A stretch of 64,000 bases of DNA, taken from positions 72,975,801 through 73,039,800 of the forward strand of contig NC_052017.1 of assembly GCF_015832195.1 (NCBI RefSeq). The letters are read 5' to 3'. A program made the translations under genes and the position numbers. Positions 33,511 through 47,060 of the stretch are shown here, one piece after another (within the stretch, counting starts at the first letter, position 1; each line of letters starts with the position of its first letter). A model generated the notes under the pieces. It was not told the origin of the DNA. It saw only the letters and a program-made list of their open reading frames with translations, and searched no databases. Origin of the DNA: Motacilla alba alba. Taxonomy: Eukaryota; Chordata; Aves; Passeriformes; Motacillidae.

Positions 33511-36500
33511 TAAAAGGAAGCAACAAGATTAAAGTGAACAACAAATAAAGACCTCATCCCAACCATTAAAAAAATGTGAAAAAACAGACCTTAGTTACAG
33601 CTGATGAATCATTACCATTATTGGTTAAAAGAAAAAAAAACATTAAAAAGCCGTCATACCAAATAGTCACAGTTAAAGAATGGTACTGCTGTGGAAACGC
33701 AGGAGAGTAAAATCTGCCTCTGACAGGATAGACAGGCATACTGTGAAGAACCTAGCTGCAGCTGAATATGGAAAGGTTTCAGTTCAGGTAGCCCACAAGA
33801 GGCAATAATGTTCTTTCTGGGGAAAAGTGGGAGGATTGTGATAGAAGGAGAAACAGAGAGAAAGTGAACTTTTATTGCTGAGGATATGACTTAAGTGTGT
33901 TGTGCTCTTAAGGCTGCAAGGCATGACAAAGACTGTTTTTATATTGTGGTGCCTTTTCTCTGCTGCCTGTTGAAGTTCATATTCTCATTCATGGTATATG
34001 TGACGTACTACCACATTTTAAAGGGTAGTATTCATGTGCTGTAAATCTATGCTGTAGCCCAACTACCCAACTAATGATAGTCCGAGGCACTTCAGGAGGA
34101 ACTTGGCTGCAGCTGTGTATGTTATAACAGGAACAATAGAAGAAAGCTCAAAAAAAAAAAAAATAGATCCAAAACCCTTTTATTGTGGTACAAAAATAGA
34201 TCCAAAACCCTTTTATTGTGGTGCAAAGGTGCAGGACTGATTACATCTCAGCTAATGCAAATATTCTCCAGTAATATTTTATTTTTCTAAAATATAAAAA
34301 AGCAGATTAAATTCAAATTTAAAAAATCACAAAATTATTTTCATGGACTAAAATTGTCTCAGTTAAATAAAAGGGGTTACGTGATCATGCTCACTTTAAA
34401 TGAGCTACACAAAGTACATAGGCAAGTCATTTTTTATTAGACATAGGAGAAAACAATATCGGATGAAAGTGTATCAGGCTGGAAGTGCTGCTATTAACCA
34501 ATAAGAGCAAACATAAACACATGAAAAATATCACACAGCTATTCTGTGTAAACTCTCTGAATCACTGGCACATCACTGAAATAATGAAAACAATTGCTTG
34601 AGATATTACAACAGCATCTCTGAAGTATCTCAGTGCCATTTATCCATTACAGTCTAGGCACAAAATCCCATGGCATCCTGAAACACGACTAATTCCCATC
34701 ATGGGTAGTTGAGTCCAGGTGAGTTATAGCAGTTCAGATGAGCTGAACTAGTGAGTAAAGCAATTAAACTTGGAGTCCAAAGTAGTCCATACATGATACA
34801 ATGAACATTACATAGCCCCATATGTTGGTTTTTTTTGGTCTTCAAAAAGAGTCCACACTGATTCCAAGTAATAATACTGTTCTTATGGCACAATTTGCTA
34901 TTATTAAATTATTTTAAAAGCATTTTACCTAAATTTGGATTCTGTATTATGAATTTAAAATCATTTTAAGAGTACTTCTGTGACACAATGTTTTGGTTTT
35001 TTTAAAAACTATAAGAATAAGAAATTTACTTGTTCACCTATAATTTTTTGCTGGTCAGGTCACTTGTCAATCTTCCCTTTATTTTCTAAGCTCTTGATAA
35101 AATAGAAATGAATTTTTATTTTAGTATTTATTCATTCTGTTTTCTGTCTAAATTGAAAGCTCTTTCTTGCTATTAATCACCACTTACAGGTTGGGAGTTT
35201 TTTTCACTACTCTTACAAAGCAATAACTCACACTTTGAGATCAATGGGACTACTCATGTGAGCAATTGCATCCCGGTTGGGAGTAAAGCTGCACCATTTA
35301 TTTTTTAAAGTGCAATAGAAGTCATAAACAGTGCTTTTGCTCTCCACAAAATTTGTTTCATTGGAGAAGTCGAAAGCTACAGTGTAAACAGGAATTAGCC
35401 ATTTCATTGCTCTTAAATCCAACCTATTCTCAGAGCAGAGATAGGCTGTACAATGAATTATGAGAACATACTTCCTTTGTGCTCTATGTTCTCTTCTACT
35501 AGCAACCTCTAATGCAAAATGGTGATGCACTTTTTGGTTTTGTACTGTTCCATTAAATTTAACAGAATGTTAAAATTTATTCTGTTTATCAGAATCAGTA
35601 GAGGGCTTTCTCTCTGCATACCTTGTGAAATTCACGAAGTGAATTTGATGAATAGCAGGCTAATATTAGTAATGTAATGAATTGAAAATAGACATGAAAA
35701 AATACAGAACTACAGACAGACAGAGTTAAAGGAATAGTTTTCCTTAATTTTTCTGTTACAGTTATAACATTACACAAGGGCAACTACCATTAAAAATGGA
35801 AGGAGCTTCCTGAGAGTGTAATAAAATAACCATTTACAACTGCAGTGGACATATAAATGGTTTCCTGGGCGGTTTAATAATATAATCACAATTGAATGAT
35901 TAAAATGTTATTTGAAACTGTAGTTATACAGGTTGAAGAGGAATAATTTCCAGTGGGAGCCACCTGTATCAAAAGGCTAGTAGGATGTTAAGAAGCAAAA
36001 TGAGCCTAAATGATGGTGAGTGTGTGCATGTGATAAATCTTCAATCTTCATATCTATACTCTAACAGACTGGGCATTGAGAGAGGATAACATAATATTTA
36101 TAAGTACACAAGGGAATAACAATCAGGAGGTTACAGGAAAATAAGAATTTGTGTAAATTGGGCTGTGGGTTAAGGAGGAAATTGAATAATTTGCATCTAG
36201 GAAAGTGAGTATGCACTCTGGGAGAAGAACAGTGCTTGGTGTCTGCATAGACATCCAGAATTTGGCAGACAAATGCTGTATTGAGATTGGTGCTATAAGA
36301 CATACAAGGCTGAAAAGTAGGCTGCAAATCAGAGGAGAAGTTTCAGAACAGCCATTCTTTAAGTGCAATGGTGTAAGGAAATCTAACCAGTTTTAAGAAA
36401 ACACTCTGCAAAAAAAGTGTTATATGAGGGAGTTGTATTACAGTCCAAAACTCATTAGGGTTTTAAGCAGATGCACAATGTATACAGACCTAAAGTATTG

Positions 36501-38000
36501 TCCAGATAAATTTTTTACAGACAAAGTAGGTTCTATTAGTCCAGCTACAACACTAGTATCACAGTCTAAAATAATGAGGAAAAATGTAATTAATAATATG
36601 ATTTAAACCCTGGTACACAAACCATGTTTCAAGTTTCTGCCCATTTTCCTTGGAGGTGTTCTCATTCTTTCAGGGAACTCTGTGGGTTGTTCAAGTCCTG
36701 AACTCTTCTTGAAAAGCTTCTTGCTGGTGTTGGGGTCCCTTACTTCTTTGTACCAGGGTCTGCTTCTGCTTTTACTTACACATTTTCTTAATACTTTCTT
36801 CTTCCCTGTTTGCTACCTTACAGTTTGAAAGTAAGACACTAACCTTCCCAGACTAGACATGAAAGGATAGTATTTGTTCTACAATAACTACTGAGGTTGG
36901 TCAGAACTTTGAATAGACATGGTAGTCACAGAGTTACAAGTTAAGTGATAACAAGTTTGTGATTAGACAGTTGTTATCACGGCCAAAACAAGGGTAAACC
37001 TCTGCAGTCCGACAAAAGACAAGACAAATCTGAAAAACCTCATAGTATAGGTTTAATACAAACACTATGGTCTAATGGCATAGCCATTTTCCTTGCAGTA
37101 ATAGGAAATTGAATTCCTTGCATGAAACAGATGGATCTAGCTTTATCCTTACGCATGGAGACACATCTGCTTTACCAACATAAATGAAATATTTGTATTT
37201 CATGAGGTATAGAATGTTGTATGTGTGAGAAATAATGAACAAAACTGCTTAGATTTTGTATGTTGAGCATTTATATTTATTCATGTGATCATTTTTAGCC
37301 CTTCTTCGTCACATCACCATAATAAAAACCAAAATTTTAGTTTGCTGGTTATAGGAGGTGTGATTGTCCACTTTCATAAATAGAGAAAACCTTGAAAAGT
37401 ATACACACTAAGCAGACTAAGATACAAGGTTTTAATTCCTTTGAAGTGGTGTGTATCTGCTTATATCATAAGAATTTCTACACTTCTATCAAAAGTCCAT
37501 CTAATGACATCCCCTCTTCAAGAGTAGGCAACACTTTCATGTTTTCTGTAAACACCACTCTGTTTCTTTCTCTGTCTGTGTAGATTCAGCCTTTATTTTA
37601 TAAATACCACAACTTTTCCCAAGAGAAGGATTCAGAGGAAAATTCTATACATTATCTCTAACAAAAGAACTGAAACATTAGAAAATGTCCGATAGGCATT
37701 TGTTTTGATTCTGCCCCTAGCACAAAGTGGCTGTATGTGGTGTCTAAAAGGTAAAGAAATGCAGAAATCTCATTGTATTCCAATTTCAGATAAAGCCACA
37801 TCTCAAAATAACATGTGTGGCACAGACAGCATCTGAGAAACATTTCAAAGCAAGCTTCAAAACTTTATCACATTAAAATTGGATGGCCAGTTTTAGTTGA
37901 TTCTGCAGAGTTTGTTGCACTACGGGTAAGAGTATTTTCAATATCATATTTTTGAAGGGATAAAAATAAATAGTATGAATTAAAACCAGAAATATTGAAT
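33511..38000. other. Unique AT-rich sequence, no gene seen
   Basis: Contains the 33-bp tandem pair at 34159. A 100-codon minus-strand frame (35228-35530) has mixed composition but no recognisable domain or splice context. No transposable element recognised. Confidence 0.5.
34159..34224 (+). repeat. Tandem duplication, 33-bp unit x2
   Basis: 34159-34191 and 34192-34224 are identical except for one base (A or G before the final C). The unit contains 'gatccaaaacccttttattg'. The near-identity implies a recent event. An A run lies on the left. Confidence 0.95.
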
Positions 38001-41000
38001 AAACAAATGGTGATTTAAAAATTGGGGTTTTTGCCTTTCTCTTATGAATTTTTAAGGCATTCTATGCCAATATAGAATAAAAAGGAAACAACATAGGATA
38101 AAAGGGAAATAACATACAAATAAAACAGATTTTTAGATTCAGAGAGTTCAAAATAATTGCAGCAAAAAATAATAGTGCAAATATTTCTGCTAATGTATGT
38201 AGGATTTTTATTATCATTTTTGATTTTGAGACGGTTATAATCAACAAATGCAAAATTTTCAAACTAAGGAATCATCCCCAGAATGAATTGTTCCAAATGA
38301 GTCAGTCCCTGGAAACATATCATACTGTAGTGCTAGGTAAATTGTCACCAGAGAATGCCAGAGATTGAATCAACATGGCAAATATGTTAAGTTTTTCAAA
38401 TGCTGAAAAGAATATTGATGGAGGGTAATAAAAGCATTCTTATTTTCTGAGGAGAAAATTATATAAGCTCCAGAAAGTTTTGTTCATTCTCTTCAAAATA
38501 TCAAAATATGATGGAGAATAAATGTAGTCTGTTGAAAGATTTAGACAAGAAAAACTGCCTGTCAATCTTATTTGAGAAAAGTGTACTGGAAATGGGAGGA
38601 ATTAGGAATATTTATAATACAGGCTTTTCTAAAGTTACTGTTTAAGAAGCTAGTGCCTAAATGAAGAGAGGTATCTAAACATTTCAAGAGAGAAACTTCT
38701 GAAAAGATACATAAAAAATGTCAAACCTGAGGAAAAGAGAGGGAAAGACAGGAAAAGAAAAAAGAAGAATTTTCTGGACAAAAATTACGGGTGTAATTTT
38801 AACTAATATTCAAAAATTTGGAGGTATCTAATATTTTTGGAAACTAGTAATTTATTAAACATTTCTTCTTTGTGTTTCTCTTTCTTCTCACTTTTTTCTT
38901 CTCTGTGGAATTCCTTGAATGTGACAAGAAGTCTGGTAACACCAAAGCTTTTGTTCTGTTGTAAAGTAACATGGGCAGAACAAAGAAAGAGAAAAATAAA
39001 CCAGAATTAAGGATTGATGGCAAAATGCTTCTATAAGCATTACTCAAAGCAAAATGTTTTGGTGCTTCTGCAGCTTTGGTAAATGCCTGTGAGAGGGGGA
39101 AAAAAGCAGAATGAATGGCAACACAGTGGGGGCAAGGTAGACCATCCAGGTCAGCATGAATACAAGCACAGGAATGCCATGGAAATATCAATGTCCATTG
39201 TTTGGTGTGATTTGCATTCCCACACTTCCATGGTGTCACTGTGGCTCCCATCAGTAATGCCGGAACACTGAAAAGATCTCCCAAATTGCAGCAAGGGATT
39301 TGTTTCTTTTCTTGGAATGCATTCTGTGTGGACAGCCTTATTTTCATGAGTTCATTTAGTTTTGAGAGATTTATGCTGACTATAAAATCAACAAAATGCC
39401 TTTAAGGCTTTGTATGTCAATGCCTGTTCCATACCTTATGAGTCTTTATGAAGTGATAGGTACTGAATATTTCAACCAGAGGAAACCTATTTAAATAATC
39501 ATTAAAATTAGAGACACAATAATGTAACATGTGAACAACTAATTAACAATTAATTTTTCAATGGATTTTTTTTCTAAGTACCCTTTTTTTTTGTACAGAA
39601 GAAGTTACTCAGCCATTAAAAGTCAAAGACAAAATTTTATTCTAAAAGGAAATGTATTTAGCTAAGATTTCAATATAATATTATGTTGCATCAATTAGAC
39701 CCAAAATTTGTGACTAGGTGAGTCAGCAGCCAGAAATTTGCTCTACTTACTGTGGACAACTGCTAAGAAAAACCTTTTATTTTCTTGCAAGGTAGGATCG
39801 ACCTAAGACAAGGAATTATAAAAATGAGTTAATATAATATTAAAGAGAAAATGCATCCATTTTGATAATCAAAAATAATTTTGGAAGTGCAAAAATTATT
39901 TAAAAACTCTGTGTGAAATTCCAGTGAGGAACATGTTTCAGATTTCACTTTTTCCCCCATTGTATACATTTAGTTGGTAGCTCAAAACATGGCTCTGGTC
40001 CATGACAGATATACTACTATCTCTGAGACTCAGGTCTTCCTACGTTTACACCATTCTCTACATACTTTTAATAGTAACAGTTACTTTAAAAGGTAACCAG
40101 TGAAATATCTGTTTTTTTAAAGAAGAAATGTGAGGATAGGGATGGTAAAAGTGACAAAGGAAGCTTGCTGAGTCTCTGGGACGGTAGATCTCTGCAAGGG
40201 AGGACAAAAATAGGTAGACTGAAGTACAACAATCTGACCGTGAGATTTGTATGTAACAGAGATGCAAACTTGAAGGAGCAAAGGAACCACAGTGAGTTCA
40301 CTATGTTCCACAGGGACATAGCCCATATGTAATTTGCAGAGACAGGCCAGAGAATGGGAAACTGAGGGAGCTTTGAAGTGTCACACTTGCTGGATGCCTT
40401 AAAAGCATGAAGCTTATTAGGCAGCAGACTGTGCTAATACTAAGAGTATTAATATGCATATATATAAAAATATATGATTTCTTTGCTTCTAGTTTGCGTG
40501 TCTATTGTCACGTTATATACATAAACATATATTTATAATATAATTTGTTTGAGAAAGCTGTGTGTGAATAAAAGTACGTAAATTGATAAATAGTTTAAAT
40601 ATTTGTGTACTTTACTTCAATAACTATTTCTTTTGTGATATCTGTGTTAGCTTGAAAAAGACCACATATTTGGCTCTTCTGAGTTCTCATCCTAAATATA
40701 GATAATGTTGCAGAGGATTTTCTATTCTAATGCACTATATAAAGAAGAACTTTTTCTATGGTAGGATAGCTGCAGCAGTGCAACCTCTCTGGGGAAAAAC
40801 TCCAAATATTTTTTTGCTGGTGTCAGCTCCTTTAAAACCTATAGAAAAAAAAAAAAAGTAACCATTTTCTTACCAACTACCATTTTCAAACTACTATTTT
40901 CTAAACTAATGTGCTTCTTATTTTCCAAAATAAAAGTGGCATAGCTGTTACTGACAAAAAAAAAAAAAAGAAAAAAAAGAGAACAATAGAGGCAATTATT

Positions 41001-41739
41001 AAATAGCTATTGTTAAAATATTATAATATCTTTCACTGTTCAAAAGCAGAAGGATATAGAAAAAAATTCAGGAAGAATGGGCCTTTAGGTGGAGTGGTGC
41101 TTCAAACATTCAGATGAAAATATATTTTGGTTAAATTCTGCCTATTTAAGTATTGGTTTGTGCATGCAAACTCAGTACTCAGGAATCAGTAGTATTTGAA
41201 ATTGTTGCCAAATTGGCTATGTGCTTAAAACACATGAAAATTCTGTCTTTACAGGAGTAAGTATGCAATAGCTGTAAAGCACAGTAAGTAATTAGAGCTA
41301 AATTTCATTCCCAGAGATCAAACAACCACCCTGGTAGAAATCCTTCTGCTGAGATCCATGAGAGTTCAAAAAGAACTCTCTCCATTAGAGTTGTCATATT
41401 GTCACAAATTTTGCTAGTCATACATAAGAGATTTCTAGGAAGACTATTGAGTCTTCTAGGGTTTGTTTTAATTTTTAAGAGGAGAAAGTCAGGATACATT
41501 CCAGAGATTTGCACATATGCAGCAATTGAAGTTCAAGATCATTAGTGTCATTAATAAAACGTGGAAGCTTGAGGTAAGGACATTAACACTGAGGAAAATA
41601 TTAACTTCTTGCTGCTAAATGCTATTTATTTCTGGTTTCTTGTTCTTGTTTTACATGCTGCCTTTTGTTTGAGATGGTGAACTTTACAATCATGATGCAT
41701 TTAATCATTGTCAGGACACATTAAGCATGGGCTGCTCCT
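38001..41739. other. Unique AT-rich sequence, no gene seen
   Basis: A 167-codon minus-strand frame at 38844-39347 is long for this composition but shows no known domain, and its C-terminus is a Lys/Arg-rich run. A runs lie at 40848 and 40957. Otherwise nothing recognised. Confidence 0.45.
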
Positions 41740-42140
41740 AGAAGACAGGGAGCCAGCAGTCCAGAATGATCCCAGGGGATCCAGTGCTCTCACTGGCGGG
41801 CACTGTCCCTCAGGTCTGACCACAGCCATGGACAGAGTCATCGCTGTAATGGAATCTTATCAATAGCTCCAGGCATGGAAAGTGGCTTATCAGGGTTCAT
41901 CAACCAGCAGGAGACCAGGACAGGGCTGGAGACTTGGCTGCAGCCAGGGTCAGGTGCAGGGCAAAGAGACATAGGTGGCACTTAGCCCAGGCACTCCTAC
42001 TGCATCACTGGTGTGGGGCAACAGCCCAAGCTGAAATGGGGCTCCTCATGGTGGGGTCAGAGGAGTTCTCAGAGGTTGCTGGGTGAGGACAGAAAGGGCT
42101 AGTATCTCTCCCAGAACCCTCACAATACCCCTCAAAGTGA
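41740..42140. other. GC-rich block of unknown nature
   Basis: About 400 bp clearly richer in G and C than its surroundings, with phrases such as 'ccaggggatccagtgctctc' and 'gctggagacttggctgcagc'. No long frame, no tRNA-like boxes and no CR1 similarity. An old unclassified repeat or LTR is possible. A small CpG-poor regulatory element cannot be excluded. Confidence 0.35.
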
Positions 42141-45100
42141 TGGGCTCACCTTTTCTTCTATTTAAAATGTGGTGTATGTGAATTTCCATATAACCACTCC
42201 AGGGTGGAGGAAATTTGCCATTCCTATTCTAACACCAGGCAGCATTTGCTATGAACAGGTGATACAGATAGATCAGCTACTGACAGGGGTGGTACAGAGC
42301 AATTGCAGTTACAGCCAGTTTCCTCTGTTCTTCCTTTCTTTATTTTTACCTGTACACTTACTCTGAATGGGATAAGAACAGTTCTGAATAGAAGTTTATT
42401 ATTTCCAGTTCCTCATAGTAAGTGTACCATCACTGAAAATCGGAGCCTCTAGATTGTGACAGAAATGTCTGTGAACATGTAACATAAGTGGGGGTTGAAC
42501 TGAGAATGAAGAACAAAGGTATCACTGCAAGACTTGGAAGAACCTTGCATGGTAATTTTACTTTATGAATTTAAAACTTTTTGCCTAAAGAGGTTTAGCT
42601 ATGCAAGAAAATATTTGCATAGGAGTATAGTTTGAACTCCACATAATCCACTGTAGAAGCAGATTAAGCTAAATTGTAAATAAAGATACTTGTCCTTGAG
42701 AAAGTGTGTTCACTTTGGGAATTGCACTGCAAAGCTAATAGTACTGATTGGATACAGTTGAAGACATTGTTTAGGCTACAGCTCAAGCAATTACTTTAGT
42801 GAATATCTGAATGTAGAAAAGCCCTTCATGAAGCACAGCTTAGGAAAGAAAATAAACAGGACAAAAACAAAATTAAAATAAGTATATCAGAAATAAACTT
42901 GCAATGATATAGCATAATGGTTGCATAGAGATTTTCTATGTTCTGAGCTGCATTTTCTTTGCCAAGCAGACCAGACAGCACAGCATCTGGCAAAGTCCTG
43001 AGAAACTGGTATGTTAGCTCAGAGCAGTATTGTTGTGGGACTTGGTCAGCTTGGACAGTGGGTAAAATGAAATAAAAATTCATAAATATATGCGCATGTG
43101 AGCAATACTCAGTTGCACAAGAACTATTGCTATAGCAGTGAACCCAAGAACACAAAGAGGGGCAAAACATCCTACAAATATTTAGAGAAGCTTACATAGA
43201 AATGTCTCCTGCTCCTCTCTTCTGAAAGCACAATTTTCTCCCTTATAACTATTCCAGTATATGAAAGACAATGTAAAGGTGTCATACCTGTAGTATACTT
43301 GCTAGAATATTACCTGGTTTTAGATGTGTTCAACATCTGTGTATGGATTCTGTAATATTCAGCATTTACACTAAACAGACCAGGGCTATGGTATGTAAGT
43401 TGAGGGTAGGAAGAAGCCTTCTCTGTTTTCTCCCCAACTTCTACATAAAGATTTTAAATCCTGTTGGATTACTTTTGTGGGATTCTCCACTAAAGCTACA
43501 CACACTACTTGAAAATTAATATACTCTCATACCTTCAAAGTGGCATCTATGTTGCAGAAAGATTATTAAATAGTTAAAATAATTTTCAGTGCTTTTAAAG
43601 TTAAAATTAGGAGAGAGTAAAATATCAGTGGATATCTATAAAACAAAAGGAAAACATGGGAGAGCAGAAAAGGAGAGGAATATTTCTTTCTTCACAGTAT
43701 ATTGTGTCACAAAAGACAAAACTCTCAGATGAACTTTCAAAGTCTGTACCATTACATAAAATTGCAGGGTCTGAGCTATAAGTTAATCTTGACACATATG
43801 AATGTTGGTGAGAGGAGAGACAAATGAGTAAGCACATGTAAAACTAAACAAAGATTTGATTAATTTTTTTTTTATTTGAGCTAAACTTTAGATGACTTTG
43901 TAGGGTAATACGAGTGTAAATCACTAGTGATCGATGGAGTTACTTTGGCATAAAATTGCTGCAAAATCAGAACTGAGCACAAGGTGTTTACAGACCATTA
44001 ATTTATAAAAAAAACAATCATCTTCTCTCTTAGGCATGAAATGTTTACCTGAAAGCTGTCTGAAATTTTGCCAATTATTTGATTCATCTTATTTAACATA
44101 CACTTTTTTTAAAAGTTACACCTACAGGACTCAAGCAGCTCTGACATCTGCGCAAGCGAGCTGTACTGCTTGTGTGAGGGAGGCAGGCTGACATTGATAT
44201 GGCTTAGGAAGGACTGATCCTTTCAAAAACATCAGTATTTCAAAGCCTCCACCGTATTCACCACGCACAAATAAACCAGAAAACAGCATTTTCTCCTCTC
44301 TGTGCTATTTCGAGACTGTAAAGAATAAAAGTATGAATTTACCAAAGTGACCTAGAGTAACACCCCAGATGGTTGGGGTCATTACATAAAGAATAAAACT
44401 GAGCGGGCTCTCTGTGTGCATGAACTTAATGAAACTTCATGCTGAATTCCCCTCAATTATTTTCACAACAGAAATAAATCAGGCTACGTTTTGTGGAAAA
44501 AAATTTCAAGGCCAGCCAACATTCTACTGAAAGTTACTTCTTTATGTCTCTATGAATCTACACCTATATTTCTTGTTCTTAAAGCAACAAGTGGAATTGC
44601 ATCAAATTGGCAGCTTTTCTATGCTCGTTCTTAATTTTCACTTTGAGATTCTTTTGTGCTACAAAAGCTTTTGGTCTCCTTTCTTAGGACCTTACATTTA
44701 CCTGTAAAAGATATTTTACAGGCATTCTGCACCATGGCTGGGAGGAACTCTTTTCCTCTTCGCAGCCATCGCAAGTGGCAGAGTAAAGAGACTGGAATTG
44801 AACCTATGACCTGGATGATAAAGTCTTATTTGCATAGTAAGTAGAAAAGTTTTAGAGACACATAGAAGAAGGCTTTAAATATTTAGTGTTCTTAAGGATG
44901 ATTCTGAGTGTAATTTTTGTAATACAAAGGCTCTTACATATGATTTTTCAACACTGATCATAGCTGCCATAAAAGTCATTCATGTCACTTAGAATTGTAG
45001 AATTCAATGCTCTGTTTAATGTCTAAACAGACACAGTAGTGGAGATAAAAAAAAAACACAAAAAACCCCCAAAAACACAGAGAGGCAAAATAACTAAATA

Positions 45101-45544
45101 AAACAATATGCAAAAAAATACATAAAATAGTAGATCTTAGAATTGCTGAAGTCTTACTGTAGTATCCTGCCTAATTCTCTTTCAACAGAAATTTAATATT
45201 ATGCGTATTTATAGATCTCTACAGTGACTCATGCTTACTTTCCTATTTACCTCCAGATTCTCTGTACTTTCCTTACTCAATCAAAGAGCAATGATAACCT
45301 TCTATATTTACACAAATGTAAATCTGACTATTTTAAAGTTGACAAAAACACCTGCATTATATAAAAGACACATTTTATAAAATGCACATTTTATAAAATC
45401 CTTTTTATCTATCAAAGAGATTTATTTTTTCTGAATTGTCAGTAGCAATCCAGATGTAGTAAATGATGAAAAACTAAAAAATATTTCTGAGTTATATTTT
45501 CTAATTATATGCATGTGTTAACAGCAACGGTATAGTCAAAGGTG
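42141..45544. other. Unique AT-rich sequence, no gene seen
   Basis: No gene. Contains the inverted-repeat cluster at 44701-44830. Confidence 0.5.
44701..44830 (-). other. Two hairpins next to an antisense B-box-like motif
   Basis: CCTGTAAAA (44701-44709) pairs perfectly with TTTTACAGG (44714-44722). ATGGCTG (44734-44740) pairs with CAGCCAT (44763-44769), with GAGGAA/TTCCTC inside the same stem. On the minus strand, 'ggttcaattcc' fits the pol III B box GGTTCRANNCC. A plausible A box and tRNA cloverleaf were not found. Could be an ancient SINE or structured RNA remnant, or chance. Confidence 0.25.
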
Positions 45545-45655
45545 ATTGAAAAGATATGGTGCTAAGGGACATGGTTTAATGGTGGACTTAGCAGTTTTAG
45601 GTTTATAATTGAATTTAAAGATCTTTTCCAACCTGAATAATTCTATGAAAATTTC
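45545..45655 (+). mobile_element. CR1: CR1 3' tail
   Basis: 'ggtgctaagggacatggttt', 'aatggtggacttagcagttt', 'aaagatcttttccaacctga' and 'ataattctatgaaa' match the 3' end of a CR1 subfamily whose tail carries the 'ggacttggcagt' phrase. Only the last 110 bp are present. Confidence 0.8.
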
Positions 45656-46744
45656 CTAAAGTCTTCGAAAAGCTTACTTTTACGAAACAGGTCCATCTGG
45701 CTTTTTTTTTTTCCATTTCAGAATTTAATTGTCTAGAGAAATAAAATTTTTAAGACATCTTCTAAAATAGTAGATTGTGCCTAGCTTATTGAAGGGTCAT
45801 GTTTTATATATCTGGTGAATAACTGTAAACTAGGACAAAAGAAAATCTGAACCAGTGTTAAAGCTATGGCAGACAACATACCATTGTTACTATTCCACAA
45901 GCTTTTGAAACAAACCTATGCAAATAGTCCTATGCTTCTAATAAAGTACCAAATATCAGATGTTGCATCCATATTCCTGAAGACCAATTGACTCCCTTCC
46001 TCTTTGTGTTCCTGCATACCCTGCTCTTGCGCAATATTAGCCAATAGCAATATCTACTGTCAATTCAGATGAGAATTGAACAATTCTTAGATTTCATATT
46101 TCTTTATTGTTTTCTGGGCTACTGAGTTTTTTATTTGTTGATAACTCTATTGCAGAATTTTACTGGGTCTTTCCTCACACTTCTTTTATATGTTTGCAGG
46201 GTACAAAACTTTATGTCATGCAAAAGGACTTCTTTTGTTACTGCTAAACTAATTCCCCTTATAATCGTCTGAAATCACTTGGCTAGAACTATTAATTTGG
46301 ACAAATAATTTTTGAATCATGCTAAATATAAAACCTTTCAAATATAATATAAAACCTTTTATGTATATTTAGATATTGTGTAAAATTCTTAGATTGCTTT
46401 CATATGAGAAAAATTAGCTTGACTTGTGAATGAAAACCAGTTGCAGAAAATTTTGTGTATTTGTCTGGTGTGGGGAAGGGCAGATGTCTGAACCCAAGCA
46501 TTTGATCTCTCAAGCAGAATCCTGTTGCTCACTAGCTGCAGCCAGAAATGGTTTGATGTAAATTGTGCCAGTGACTGGCTTAAACCAAAGCAGTACCTTC
46601 TTAAGTAGACATGAGATGGAAGCTCCGAATAGGAGATGGATCAGGCATTGTTCTTCACACAGACTTATGGCTAGAAAACTGAGGCCCTGGAAAGAAAATG
46701 AGTCCTAAAAGTACTATTGATCCTAAGAAGAAGATGCAGAAGAC
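45656..46744. other. Unique AT-rich sequence, no gene seen
   Basis: Nothing recognised. Confidence 0.45.
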
Positions 46745-47060
46745 TTGCCTTTGGTGAAGGGATCTTGACTGCCTCCAATCACCTCCCTTCCTTCCATAAG
46801 TTTTGATATGTCTTTTAGGAAGATTGTTCTATGATCTTACTTGGAATAGATTTGAGGCTGATTGGTCAGCAAATCTGAGAGTCTGTTCTGGATTTTTAAA
46901 AATGAGTGTGATATCTACTTTACTTTGCAGTCTCTGGATACACCACCCAATTGCCACAACTTTTCAAATTAAATAGAGATTGGATTGACAACAACACTGT
47001 CCGGGTCCTTCAGGACACATCTCCTTGGGTTCCATGGGGCCACATTAAATTTTTGAAAAG
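46745..47060 (-). mobile_element. CR1: Ancient CR1-type RT fragment, minus strand
   Basis: On the minus strand, 46804-46870 encodes PISLKSIPSKIIEQSS. This matches the conserved N-terminal RT block of CR1-clade elements (RPVSLTSIPGK-type). Upstream it reads ITLIFKN, where VTPIFKK is expected. 'tccttgggttccatggggcc' at about 47020 fits the segment before the RT domain. No 3' tail is present. It is highly diverged, probably one of the oldest elements in the window. The L2/CR1 assignment is at clade level only. Confidence 0.75.

Noticed and set aside
35228..35530. 100-codon minus-strand frame as a possible exon
   Set aside because: Mixed amino-acid composition but no known domain, and no acceptor or donor pair that I could justify.
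38844..39347. 167-codon frame on the minus strand
   Set aside because: No domain, no intact gene context, and a Lys/Arg-rich C-terminus read from an AT-rich stretch. One frame of this length can arise by chance in 64 kb of both strands.
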